Positions 39,783 through 49,274 of a stretch of DNA of 64,000 bases are shown one piece after another; position 1 is the first letter of the stretch, and each line of letters begins with the position of its first letter. The notes below the pieces were generated by a model. That model did not search any database. It saw only the letters and a program-made list of their open reading frames with translations, and was not told the origin of the DNA. The stretch comes from CAYPHY01 sp964410625 (GTDB lineage Bacteria > Chloroflexota > Anaerolineae > Promineifilales > Promineifilaceae). A program made the translations under genes and the position numbers. Where the stretch lies: assembly GCA_964410625.1 (NCBI GenBank), contig CAYPHY010000009.1, positions 83,632 through 147,631 on the forward strand, in the 5' to 3' direction.

Positions 39783-42700
39783 TTACTCCAAAGCCTGCCT
39801 CAAGAAATCAACTGCCAATCCACGCGCCAGCTTTTTGTGCAAGGGCTGGTTATAAAAATTCCAAAGACATTGATGGCAAGCCGTTTCCGGGCCGCATTGG
39901 CAGCTATTGACATGCTTATAGGCAGTGTGGAAGACAGCGGGCAAGGCTTCGTTTATACGGCGAACATGCCCTGCTCCACCAGGCACATCATCGTATAGTA
40001 CCAGTGCCGGTGGCATACCCGATTGGTAATAATATATGGTACCATTCAGATCATCTCGGCGAATGCTTAAAGCGCGGCTGGCTCCCTCTAGTAAAGCGTA
40101 TAGTAAGGTGGACCAGATGTCTTTTTCGTCTGGATTAGGCCGCAAATAATATTGCATAGGTAGTAAGCCGGTTAGTCGAATTTCTAACACATCAGTAATG
40201 AAGGAATGACCTAAGCGTCGTTGCATGAGAGTGTCGGCAGGACAATCTCGGCCATTACGCGGATTCTTGTGCTTGAGTGTCTGGCGCGACCGCCTGCTGC
40301 GCCTCCGACTGCCTGGGGTAGATGACTGCATCGCTGAATCAGGAATAGGGTGACCATAGCCACAAAGGGGGCAGATATGAAAACCCCAACCATCCGGCCC
40401 GTGGTTGACCAGTACTAATTCCCCAAAGCGGGAGTAGCGCGTGGCGACATTGATATTAGCTCGAATAAGCGCCGGCTGGGGACGTGGCTGCTCCTGATGT
40501 TCGCTTTCAGGCGCGTTGGTAGCCACCGTCTGATCATAATCATGAAAGTAAACTCGTGACGTGAAACTGCGTAGAGGACGTGACTCCGTGGTTTCCTTGA
40601 CATCCGCAGCGGCCAAGAAGCCATACTCTGGTTTGATCATAATGCCGCTTGTCCGGGGGGCATTAGGCGGCAGGTTGCGTCCACAGTGGCATTGAGCAAC
40701 TGGTTGATCTCCGATTTGCATATTAAAACGGCTACACTCCGGACAAATGGCAAAGGCAATCGGTTCCCAGCTCCGCTCTGGCAAGCGGTAAAGACCACCG
40801 CCAGTCCAAACCCGCTTGGCAGCAACCAGACTCGAACCGGGAGCAAATTCGGAAATCGCCACGCGCAGGTCACGCTGTAACTCGACCCGCCGAGCGGCAT
40901 CATCAGCCACATAATCGGTGATAAACTCGACCACATCTACCGGAAAACCGTATTTGGGCAACACATTGTGTTGACCGAAAAAGTTAATCAGGTCACGTTG
41001 GTAGATGGTGCTTTTGATTTTTTGCAGTGCCCCGGCCCGCTCAAATTTGCGCTCTTCCACGGCCGCTTTTATCTGTCCTTCATAATAGCTAAAACGGTCT
41101 AACACCTTTTGCGCCGCCAGATCAAAGGTTTTTTCTAATTCGTTTAGCCAGCGCCAATCGGCCACCCCTAGCTCACCCTGCAACTCTACTGGCACAACGC
41201 GTTGTAATGCCTGGCGCACTTCTTCTGGTCGCTGTGCCAAATATTGGTGGAACAGTTCAGTTCCTGGCGCCAAGCTGCCTTCAGGTTCAAAGAAGGGGCC
41301 AACGCGCATTTCTCGCCGTTCCTGAAAGCGGCCGTGTACCTGCACACACCAGCGCAAAAAAGCGGCGATCAAAACCGAGTGCATGTGGCGTTGCACAATT
41401 TTAGGATTGCGAATGGCTACTGATGGCGTCGGTATTTTGCCGGACACAATTGCTTTGGGATTTTCATAATGGGCCAGATCGTGTGAGCGACGTTGGGCAA
41501 AGGTGAGGGCGAAAGCGGCCGCATCGGTACGCCGGCCGGCCCGACCGGCACGCTGTACATAATTAGCGGTGGCAGGCGGTACGTTGCGCATCATGACTGC
41601 CTGCAGGTCGCCTACGTCTACGCCTAGTTCAAAGGTGGTGGAACAAGATAGGACATTTACCTCACCGGAAACGAAATTGTTCTGCACTCTTCTCGCTTCC
41701 TGCGCTGTCCATTGGGCGGTATGTTCTTCTACGGCGATGGCCGCCGGGTTTAATGTTTCATATAAATAGCGATAATGATTATCGGCCTGGCTCATTGCTG
41801 TCAAGGTCACCGGCTGCAACTCCCCCTGGCAACCATAAGTGGTACAAACATTGAACAAGCTGACGTAGCTGACATTCTGACATTGATTGCATTGCCAGAG
41901 GGGAGTATCCGCTTGCGATGGCACCCATTCCCAAAAGGCATAATCCAACAAATAGCCAATGCCCCGTTGTTTGGGCAGATTTTCTGGTAGAAAGTAACCG
42001 TTGCGTCGCCAGATGCTGTCGGTTGACTCAAAGCCCATTGGCCATAGCGCCTTTAACGATTCTTCTGCCCGGTGTCGACGTTCTGTTAGTGATAGCTCAG
42101 GAGCTTTTTTATTAAGAATTTTATCGAGAATGTTTAGACGTCCATTTGACCCTTTCTCTGGCAGCCAGCGCAAAATGTAGCGGGGCAGTTTTTCACCGCT
42201 ATGAGGCTGACCAGCCAGGTAATGCTGGACATTGCGCGGCGCGAAAACTTCATCTTTAGGATCTACTTGTGGCGGAAAGCGGAAAACCATGCCTCGCCGG
42301 ATCGTGTCGAGGACAAGACGCAACAGGTCTTCAGCTTCTTGTGTTGTCAGACTCCAGGGCGGCTCCAACAACGGCTGTGGCGCTTGCCAACCCGACGGCC
42401 ATCTCAAGCGCAATTGCAACAGCCCTAAACCTTCCAGGCTCTGGTTGCGATCAATAGGGGCCAATTCTTGCATGAGCCAGGTACGCATTTGGCGGATTTT
42501 TTGATCATAACTGCTGCGGGGCGCAAACAGTCCTGCTTGTTCAGCTTGCTCGCGCAATCGCTCGGCCACATCCTCCAACGTTAACTTTCCCTGACGGGCG
42601 GCATGATCCTGGTTTAAGGCAGCATAGAGCAGACGGCGACGCAGAATACTCTTGTAGGTGCGTTCCAAGTAGGGAGCAAAAAAGGCGGCATCCTGGCGAC

Positions 42701-44717
42701 TGTCAGCGAAGATGAGCAATTTGCGTCCCTGACCTGGTTTATCCTGAACCGCTGCACCTTTGCCCTGCGGTATTTCGCCGTAAAGTGCCGTAGCCAGCAC
42801 GCTTACCGGCGCATCCTGGCCGGTGAGAAAGCGGTAAACGCCACCACCACGTGCCTGAGTGGCACAATGGCGACAATATACTTTTTCCTGATCGGTGCCG
42901 TCAAAATCCGCCTTATACAAGGTAATGGACTGCTGGCAGGAGCAGCTCAAATTCTGCCCTTCCTGAACAATTTGACCACAACAAAGACACAGCGTGTGCC
43001 GTCGCCACTCTGTATCAACAGTCGCTTCATCTAGTTCATCTTCATCGGGTGCGGGTAAATAGTCGCTGAGGACGAAGTAATGCAATGACTGTTGCTCGCT
43101 ACCCCATCCCCCTTTTGGAACCTGTAAATGGTGGACGCGTTGTCCGCTACTATCTTCCGGTTTTTCCTCAGCCACAATATAGGCGATGCCGCAGCGGGCA
43201 CAGGTCGCCAGTTCAAAAACCCGGCTGTTACAGTCGGGACAAATTTCGTGCCGGTTGAGAAAAAGACGCGGCCGTCCATCATCATGTTTTGTCTGGTTAA
43301 GACAAACAAATGCCCCTTCCAAAGCACGAGCAAACAGGTGGTAGCGGGCCGGGATGAGAGGCAAACTATTCCCATCGGGACGCGCACGCACCGCCAGGTT
43401 GATCAGGTTAACCAACCCTTCCTGAGCGTTCTCTACAGGTAGATTAGGGAATAGTTTTTGTGCAGTCTGGGGCAGGAGATCAGGCTCTCGCTGTAATCGG
43501 GTCTGCAGGTCATGGATGTGGTGGTCGCCACGGAGCAGGGTGTATAGGGCGCGGTTTGGTCCGCCGCTCTGCTGAATCGGCTGCTGTAGGGCTGAAGGCA
43601 CCGCATGGCGGGAAGCGATAGCGGCAATGGCCTGGGGCGACGGCCGTTCCTCCTTTTGAAACAATTGATTGAGATCGGCATACAATTCGGCCGTGCCTGT
43701 GCCCCAGACCGCGCCTAAAGCGCTTACGTTCTGGCGTTCTGCCTCGAATACATCGCTTGCATCAAAAGGTTCATCAAAGAGGTTCTCGGCGAATTCGGCT
43801 GCCTGGGGAAAATCTTGAGGGCCTTCGCCCAAGGTAGCTGAGGTCGCGATGCAGGTCAATCGCCCCTTTTCGCTTTGCACAATGCGATCTTTAAGACGGC
43901 GTAGCAGCATGGCGACTTCGATGCCACTGGCGCCATTATAGACATGCGCTTCATCCACGACGATAAAGCGCCAATGTTTGCCGGTTGGCCCATCGAACAA
44001 TTCCGTGTCTTGTGGTCGCAGCAGCAAATATTCCAACATGGCGTAGTTGGTGAGCAAAATATGGGGCGGTTTCTCGCGCATCTCTTCGCGGGAAATCAGC
44101 TCGTTAACGGCAGGTTCGTCGTGCCACTCTTCTCGATATTCCTGTAGCGCTTTGCTGCGTAGTTCATTCGTCTCACCGATATAACGGCCGTAGGTGATGG
44201 ATTGATAGTTGCAGAGCAGTTGGCGCAGCCGTTTCAACTGATCATTAGCAAGGGCATTCATCGGGTATAGCAACAAGGCCCGCACACCAGCCTGATGCAG
44301 TGTGCCTGCTTCTTCTTCACGAAGCAAATAGTCCAAGATGGGAATAAGAAAGCTCTCCGTTTTGCCTGAGCCAGTGCCGGTGGCGACAATTAGATTACGA
44401 CCAGTCTTCGTTACATTGTGGATAGCTTTTTCTTGGTGGACGTATAACGGCCGCTCGTAAGGCAGCGTTTCTGCCTGGCAGAGACTTTGGAAATTTCGGT
44501 GCAATATGCCTTCATTAACCAGTTGCGCCAGGGAAAGCCCAGTTTTGAATGGGGGTGATGCTTCTAAAAGAGGCCCTTTTACCAACCTGTCCGGTTCAGC
44601 CAGCTTGGCCCAGAAAATCTGGCGCAAGTCTTCATCCCGAAATGGATATATGGTCTTCAAATAACGTTGATATGCTTCACTAATTTTCTGGGTAGTGTGG
44701 ATGGGGTGAAGTTTCAT
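39783..44717 (-). CDS. Very large DEAH helicase with DUF1998-type C terminus
   Basis: A 1644-aa superfamily 2 helicase. Q motif YVHQEKAI near residue 93, Walker A ATGTGSGKTESF at 112-123, VVDEAHVYNGASGIEVAMLL (DEAH), SATLGEG and the helicase C part FELGVDVGDLQAVMMRNVPP with YVQRAGRAGRRTDAAAF are all intact. The middle (residues about 480-640 and 1000) is rich in zinc CxxC pairs (CPDCNS, CARCG, CLCCG, CRHC, CNQC). The end has the DUF1998/MrfA-type cysteine cluster CQCGPETACHQCLWNFYNQP. Size and layout recall DruE of Druantia systems or other DUF1998 defence helicases. It is second in a three-gene operon, 10 bp after the 1188-aa gene. Confidence 0.88.
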   Translation of the reverse strand: MKLHPIHTTQKISEAYQRYLKTIYPFRDEDLRQIFWAKLAEPDRLVKGPLLEASPPFKTGLSLAQLVNEGILHRNFQSLCQAETLPYERPLYVHQEKAIHNVTKTGRNLIVATGTGSGKTESFLIPILDYLLREEEAGTLHQAGVRALLLYPMNALANDQLKRLRQLLCNYQSITYGRYIGETNELRSKALQEYREEWHDEPAVNELISREEMREKPPHILLTNYAMLEYLLLRPQDTELFDGPTGKHWRFIVVDEAHVYNGASGIEVAMLLRRLKDRIVQSEKGRLTCIATSATLGEGPQDFPQAAEFAENLFDEPFDASDVFEAERQNVSALGAVWGTGTAELYADLNQLFQKEERPSPQAIAAIASRHAVPSALQQPIQQSGGPNRALYTLLRGDHHIHDLQTRLQREPDLLPQTAQKLFPNLPVENAQEGLVNLINLAVRARPDGNSLPLIPARYHLFARALEGAFVCLNQTKHDDGRPRLFLNRHEICPDCNSRVFELATCARCGIAYIVAEEKPEDSSGQRVHHLQVPKGGWGSEQQSLHYFVLSDYLPAPDEDELDEATVDTEWRRHTLCLCCGQIVQEGQNLSCSCQQSITLYKADFDGTDQEKVYCRHCATQARGGGVYRFLTGQDAPVSVLATALYGEIPQGKGAAVQDKPGQGRKLLIFADSRQDAAFFAPYLERTYKSILRRRLLYAALNQDHAARQGKLTLEDVAERLREQAEQAGLFAPRSSYDQKIRQMRTWLMQELAPIDRNQSLEGLGLLQLRLRWPSGWQAPQPLLEPPWSLTTQEAEDLLRLVLDTIRRGMVFRFPPQVDPKDEVFAPRNVQHYLAGQPHSGEKLPRYILRWLPEKGSNGRLNILDKILNKKAPELSLTERRHRAEESLKALWPMGFESTDSIWRRNGYFLPENLPKQRGIGYLLDYAFWEWVPSQADTPLWQCNQCQNVSYVSLFNVCTTYGCQGELQPVTLTAMSQADNHYRYLYETLNPAAIAVEEHTAQWTAQEARRVQNNFVSGEVNVLSCSTTFELGVDVGDLQAVMMRNVPPATANYVQRAGRAGRRTDAAAFALTFAQRRSHDLAHYENPKAIVSGKIPTPSVAIRNPKIVQRHMHSVLIAAFLRWCVQVHGRFQERREMRVGPFFEPEGSLAPGTELFHQYLAQRPEEVRQALQRVVPVELQGELGVADWRWLNELEKTFDLAAQKVLDRFSYYEGQIKAAVEERKFERAGALQKIKSTIYQRDLINFFGQHNVLPKYGFPVDVVEFITDYVADDAARRVELQRDLRVAISEFAPGSSLVAAKRVWTGGGLYRLPERSWEPIAFAICPECSRFNMQIGDQPVAQCHCGRNLPPNAPRTSGIMIKPEYGFLAAADVKETTESRPLRSFTSRVYFHDYDQTVATNAPESEHQEQPRPQPALIRANINVATRYSRFGELVLVNHGPDGWGFHICPLCGYGHPIPDSAMQSSTPGSRRRSRRSRQTLKHKNPRNGRDCPADTLMQRRLGHSFITDVLEIRLTGLLPMQYYLRPNPDEKDIWSTLLYALLEGASRALSIRRDDLNGTIYYYQSGMPPALVLYDDVPGGAGHVRRINEALPAVFHTAYKHVNSCQCGPETACHQCLWNFYNQPLHKKLARGLAVDFLRQALE

Positions 44718-44727
44718 ATGCGCTCTC

Positions 44728-47700
44728 CTAATCTTGTTCTAACGTGGCGAGACGCGGCCGCAGCCACGCCACAGAACTGTTTTGTTTTAGCCGTTTGCGT
44801 TCCTGCTCTAATCCGGGATGGATCGAATGATGATGCTGGCTAAAATCGGCCAGACTGGTGAATAATTGTTTACAATGCTGGCATTGATACGGCTCACTTC
44901 TGAGAAAGGATAATAAGTTGCGGAGTAAATGTAGACGGACAGGTACAGCCGTTGGTGTCGCTGATAGCTTACCTTCGGCATAACAATCAGCATCAAAAGG
45001 GGCACAAAAGCGGATCTCATTCGTGATGCGGTGGCGCAACTTCTCGATCTCAATGACGCCATAAATGGTATCGAGAAGCATGCCCGGTGACACCCAGCTT
45101 GGCTCTAGCTGCATCTGTACGGCCATCTCTTGTAACAATTCCTTCGCATCCAATCCCCCATCTTGCGCCAGCCACGCTACAGCTTCCTGTTGATTAAGAC
45201 AAAGTAAACTCGCTGCTCTATTCACTGCTAGTGCGCCATCAGCCACGTCATCCAGCAAAGCCGCCATGGCTACTTGAAACGCATTCTTGTTTTCTACACT
45301 TGACAAGGGCAAGCCACAAAGTATTTGCAAACATTCCAATCTATTAAAACGTAAGCCGCTTTGTAAAACTGAAAGAGCAATCTGCTTAGAAAAATTGTTC
45401 GGCAGGTGAGAAAAGTATCTTGCCACAACTTCTGTGTCTGCCTGCTCCTGTGATAAGCGGGCAAGCATAGGCGGTAAAAAAAGTTTGAGCTGTACTGTCT
45501 TGTACGCTATGCTGTCACACAATTTTGTCGCATCAGCCCAGCGCACTAACCAATTGGGCGTCATTGTCCCTGCTGTATCGGCTATTGCCTTATTTGTAAT
45601 GTAAAGTTCATCCTGCTGTCCGTTATAGAATTGGTGGGTAAGCAACGCCAATAGCTGCTCGATGGATGCTTCTCTTTGCTCGCGTAAACGGTCGATTTCA
45701 GTGTAGTATTGGCTCAACCCTGGTGGTTTTATCAGAAAGGCGTTGAGTGCTCCTGGCTTCGGCCGCTGGGGGCGAGCGCTTCGCCAAGGGTTATAGGGAA
45801 CCAGTTCAGCTAGATATGCTTCCGGTGGTAGCTCTGCAGTGGTCAGACGCAATTCAGTAAACATTTCGGCCGTTTCCGGCAGTCGTCGGGTGATAGGCTC
45901 ATGAACCCAGGGTCGATCTAATGGCCATAGTTGTAATTGGTAGTTGCCGGGTTGTGACCGTTCCCACAACAAAGTAAGGGACACCTGTTCACCTTCTGAG
46001 CGCCACTCAAAGGCTACCTCGCCAAAATCGAGTGTAGGGAGTAAATAGAAGGCTGGCACCAGCAATGATTCTTCTTGCTCTGCTTGTTGAATGATCAACT
46101 GCCAGCATAAAGTCTCCCGATATTCACGCCAGACGGCCGTTACCTCTGTCAACGGCCATTCTAAACGACGCTGTACTGGTAACTCTCCTGGCGCTACATG
46201 GCGCAATATTTTGTTATCAGCGTTGATCAGTTGCCAACCAACGTGCAGAGGGCGTTCTCGTACAACGGGTACATCAACCCACAACATGCCATTTGGCGAC
46301 GCACCTGGATAAATGGCCGATGGCTCTGTTCGCCATTGCATAGGGATATTATCGTTACCCGACCAAAGCCCCCAGCGCAACCGGTAAATGGGAATAGTTA
46401 GCGGCAATATCACGCCACAGTCATGGCGCAGTTGTAAATTCAACTGCATGATATTTGGCGCGGCGGTAATGCTATACCTTCTCTGTTGCTTCTTATCTTC
46501 TGTCAGCCGAAGCTCCACGCCAGCCTGAGGTGGATTTTGGCGAATTTGAACAGAAGGCTCGCATCTAAATTGGAATTGCGCTGGCTCATTGGTGTTAGCC
46601 AGGTAGAGTTGCAACAGTCCTTCAATTTCTAGTGCGGGAATACAGCGCAAGCCAAAGTGATAACTCTGACCCAGTGGGCCGCGTACTACCACTTCAAACT
46701 TGCCAACTGGCGTCTCTCCCAATAGTTCCGGCACGGCTAACTCTAGACGGAGACCGTTTCTATCGGGCGTGGACGTGGATGGGAGTTGTGACAAACGTTT
46801 TTGCCGGTGACCGCCTGGTTGGGCTAGACCCGCTGCCCGTACCGCCACCTGCCAGCGGTGTGGCTGCTTGGTATATAATATTAGTGCTGGGGGGCGGCCG
46901 ACATACAATGGAAAATCTGCACCAAGCGTCGGCAATGGCAATCGGGACTCCTCACTAAGATACGGTCTTTGCCTCGACTTTTCATGAATGATGGTGAAGG
47001 GGTGGATGCGGCCGTTTTCGTCTTGCAACACCATTTCACCCGGTGATAGCTGCCAGGCTTCCAAATTGTATCCTCGCCAGTCACCTCCCAACATGGGTAA
47101 CTTATAACGCTTTTGACTTTTTCCAGGTTCTTTCCAGCTGTAATTTTGAGGATAAAGCAGCCACCGTTCACCAGGGCGGAACCTTTCCTGATCAACTAGA
47201 GCATCCCCCTCATAAGCATCATATGGATCGAAAAATAATACAGGTGGCTCGGCCAGTCCTGGTAATGTCCAGGTCTGTAAGTGATCACCATCCGCTTCCA
47301 ATTGAACAACATATTTCTCAGCGGGCGAAACAGCTACCTGTTCATCCGCCTCAAATTGAATACCTCCTTCAACTCGTCGCATCTGACACGGTATCTGACG
47401 CCCTGAATCAACGAAATGCCAAATTAACTGCCGTGGGGCTAATCGGTGTGGGAACAGTTGAACCGGTAGATACAGCATAACACCGGTGGCATATGGAGCA
47501 ATCAAAAGAACTGGTTTTTGTAAGCGGATGCGCGGAGCGGTGGCTCGTGTGGCAACCCCTCTTTCTTCTCGCCACTGTCCAAAGGCAAGAATAACACGTT
47601 GTGGCAAATCGATTAATGCCTCTGCTTCCTCTTGCGAATCGGTGTCAAACAACTCTAGACACCTCTCGACAAAATCGACAGCTACCAAATCACCGTATTC

Positions 47701-48294
47701 TAAAAAACGACGAACTGGTTTGGGTAAATAGCAAAGATATTCCTCTGCTTCTTGCCGCCACATTTGTAGCAACGAGGCTGCGTCGAGACTAATTTGATGA
47801 TGTTTCTTTTCTTCCTGCCATAGAAAATCAAAAAATTTGCTCAAAAAATCATTGGGAATGCCGCCGTGAAGCAGTATAGGCGTAACGTAGGTAAGTCCGC
47901 CACTTTGTTCAAAAGTAGGCAAATTATAATGCGACAGCGTGTCGAGAAACAGCCGTCCAAAACGATTCGTTTGGTTGGATGGCAACCCTAGCCGTTTGCC
48001 TGGACCATCCCAGTAATCCCCACTTTCATAACTGTATATTCCCTCAAGAACAAGATAGAGCGCGTAAGTGAGAGGCCATTGACCGCTGATAAAATGAATC
48101 GTTTTTTCAATGGAACGTCGCTTTTCACGAAGGTGTAAGAAATTCGTATCGGCTAGTAACTGCCCGATCTCATCCAAATCCTGTTGTCCAAAACCTAATT
48201 CTCCCAACAATAATTCACCATCACCAATGCAATCTATTAAACGGGTTTCCCATTCATCAAGTTGTTTTCTTTTGGATTTGGCAGTTCCGAACAT
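44728..48294 (-). CDS. Large uncharacterised protein with C-terminal C2H2 finger
   Basis: A 1188-aa protein, first gene of the helicase operon. I do not recognise a catalytic domain. The first 200 residues are helical (TRLIDCIGDGELLLGELGFG). The long middle (about 250-850) is rich in short beta strands as in repeated Ig-like sandwiches. About 900-1110 is helical again (SKQIALSVLQSGLRFNRLEC). Near the end CQHCKQLFTSLADFSQHHHS (from residue 1138) is a classical C2H2 zinc finger, suggesting nucleic-acid or protein binding. In two-gene Druantia type III a large protein of unknown fold (DruH) precedes the helicase; this could be an analogue, but I cannot show homology. Start ATG 48294 has AGGAAAG upstream. 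Confidence 0.8.
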   Translation of the reverse strand: MFGTAKSKRKQLDEWETRLIDCIGDGELLLGELGFGQQDLDEIGQLLADTNFLHLREKRRSIEKTIHFISGQWPLTYALYLVLEGIYSYESGDYWDGPGKRLGLPSNQTNRFGRLFLDTLSHYNLPTFEQSGGLTYVTPILLHGGIPNDFLSKFFDFLWQEEKKHHQISLDAASLLQMWRQEAEEYLCYLPKPVRRFLEYGDLVAVDFVERCLELFDTDSQEEAEALIDLPQRVILAFGQWREERGVATRATAPRIRLQKPVLLIAPYATGVMLYLPVQLFPHRLAPRQLIWHFVDSGRQIPCQMRRVEGGIQFEADEQVAVSPAEKYVVQLEADGDHLQTWTLPGLAEPPVLFFDPYDAYEGDALVDQERFRPGERWLLYPQNYSWKEPGKSQKRYKLPMLGGDWRGYNLEAWQLSPGEMVLQDENGRIHPFTIIHEKSRQRPYLSEESRLPLPTLGADFPLYVGRPPALILYTKQPHRWQVAVRAAGLAQPGGHRQKRLSQLPSTSTPDRNGLRLELAVPELLGETPVGKFEVVVRGPLGQSYHFGLRCIPALEIEGLLQLYLANTNEPAQFQFRCEPSVQIRQNPPQAGVELRLTEDKKQQRRYSITAAPNIMQLNLQLRHDCGVILPLTIPIYRLRWGLWSGNDNIPMQWRTEPSAIYPGASPNGMLWVDVPVVRERPLHVGWQLINADNKILRHVAPGELPVQRRLEWPLTEVTAVWREYRETLCWQLIIQQAEQEESLLVPAFYLLPTLDFGEVAFEWRSEGEQVSLTLLWERSQPGNYQLQLWPLDRPWVHEPITRRLPETAEMFTELRLTTAELPPEAYLAELVPYNPWRSARPQRPKPGALNAFLIKPPGLSQYYTEIDRLREQREASIEQLLALLTHQFYNGQQDELYITNKAIADTAGTMTPNWLVRWADATKLCDSIAYKTVQLKLFLPPMLARLSQEQADTEVVARYFSHLPNNFSKQIALSVLQSGLRFNRLECLQILCGLPLSSVENKNAFQVAMAALLDDVADGALAVNRAASLLCLNQQEAVAWLAQDGGLDAKELLQEMAVQMQLEPSWVSPGMLLDTIYGVIEIEKLRHRITNEIRFCAPFDADCYAEGKLSATPTAVPVRLHLLRNLLSFLRSEPYQCQHCKQLFTSLADFSQHHHSIHPGLEQERKRLKQNSSVAWLRPRLATLEQD

Positions 48295-48866
48295 GGAGAG
48301 ATTCTTTCCTACCTCTCTTTATGAAAAGGTTTCGACAAATTTGTGCGCTTTGAGTAGCGGGATGCTACCCCTATAAAAGTCCACGACGTGACAATGAGCA
48401 ACATAATGGGAGTGGCTATGAACGATTATACTCAACAAACCTTACAGGCAAAATTACTCCGAAATCTTGCTCAGCTGCCCCCATCGCTTTTAGGCTTGCG
48501 ATGTAAAAATCATTAGGCGACAGCCTCCGTAATTCACTTTGTAAAAACAGCAAAAGCTTGATACTGCCAAATACGTCCTTCACGGCCAGATGTCGATTTG
48601 CCATTTTAAAGCGTGGGCTTCCACTCGAGGCAACAACAGGATAAAAGTGTCGTTGCAGAAAGCTGGGTATCGTGGTTTTAGTAGCGCGAATAAGGCTATT
48701 GATTGTGTAGCGGCCGTTGTACCATTATGGGCCAGGCGGGAGAGGCACTTGAGAACCGAAAGCAAACGTTATTACGAATTAAAACATCGCGAGTTGGCAC
48801 ACACATCTCTCAAGAAGTCATGTTTCACAGGGCATTGACCGCTCTCGCTACATGATTCTTGAAACG
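48295..48866. other. Region without a convincing gene
   Basis: Between the helicase operon start and the terminator at 48868 no credible gene is seen. It contains a small hairpin GTAGC-GGGAT-GCTAC at 48353-48367 and a 32-codon frame from ATG 48418 (MNDYTQQTLQAKLLRNLAQL..) that I cannot support as coding. The operon's promoter must lie near 48300-48370 on the minus strand, but no good -35/-10 pair is evident. It may hold decayed insertion-sequence or gene debris. Confidence 0.5.
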
Positions 48867-48867
48867 A

Positions 48868-48894
48868 AAAAGCCCATCACGATGATGGGCTTTT
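48868..48894. terminator. Terminator next to direct repeat B
   Basis: AAAAGCCCATCA-CGA-TGATGGGCTTTT is a perfect 12-bp stem with A and T runs. Read on the minus strand it follows direct repeat B and would end transcripts of the eight-gene operon. Its sequence differs from the terminator next to repeat A, but its position is equivalent. Confidence 0.85.
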
Positions 48895-48909
48895 GGAATC
48901 AGTACAAAT

Positions 48910-49069
48910 ATATTCTACGGGAGCGACGGGATTCGCTCACACACATGGCCCATTTCTGTTTGGCTGAGCCCATCAACTAATGTCATGATAGCTTTGATTA
49001 TCAGAATATTCCACTTTGATTCTCAATCTATTGTGAATATATCAAAAATGCCAAGTGTTGTAAACGAGC
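48910..49069. repeat. Direct repeat B with tRNA-3'-end-like core
   Basis: Same orientation and layout as 37914-38067. TACGGGAGCGACGGGATTCG at 48916-48935 is followed by CTCACACACATGGCCCAT, then diverged sequence, ATATATCAA and GTTGTAAACGAG ending at 49069. GAGCGA..TCGCTC forms a small hairpin. It lies about 200 bp beyond the last gene of the eight-gene operon. Together the repeats bracket the helicase operon (about 11 kb). Confidence 0.65.
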
Positions 49070-49274
49070 GATGGCTACATGGTTGAGTGCGCACGGCAAT
49101 TACATCTCCAGTTACAGAAGCCTGGCTGTCGGGTTCCACGTGGCCGAAGCTCTCTCCGATCCTAAAGGTGCAATCATCAAACTGGAAAACAGGGCCTCCT
49201 GAAAAGAGACTGTCTACTCAGAAAGCTACTTGTGAAACACACTATGATCGCATCATAATAGCAATGAATGTAGT

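Noticed and set aside
48416..48838. Transposase or integrase gene between the two accessory operons
   Set aside because: The open frames on both strands are short (60-80 codons) and carry no DDE, HUH or tyrosine-recombinase motifs.
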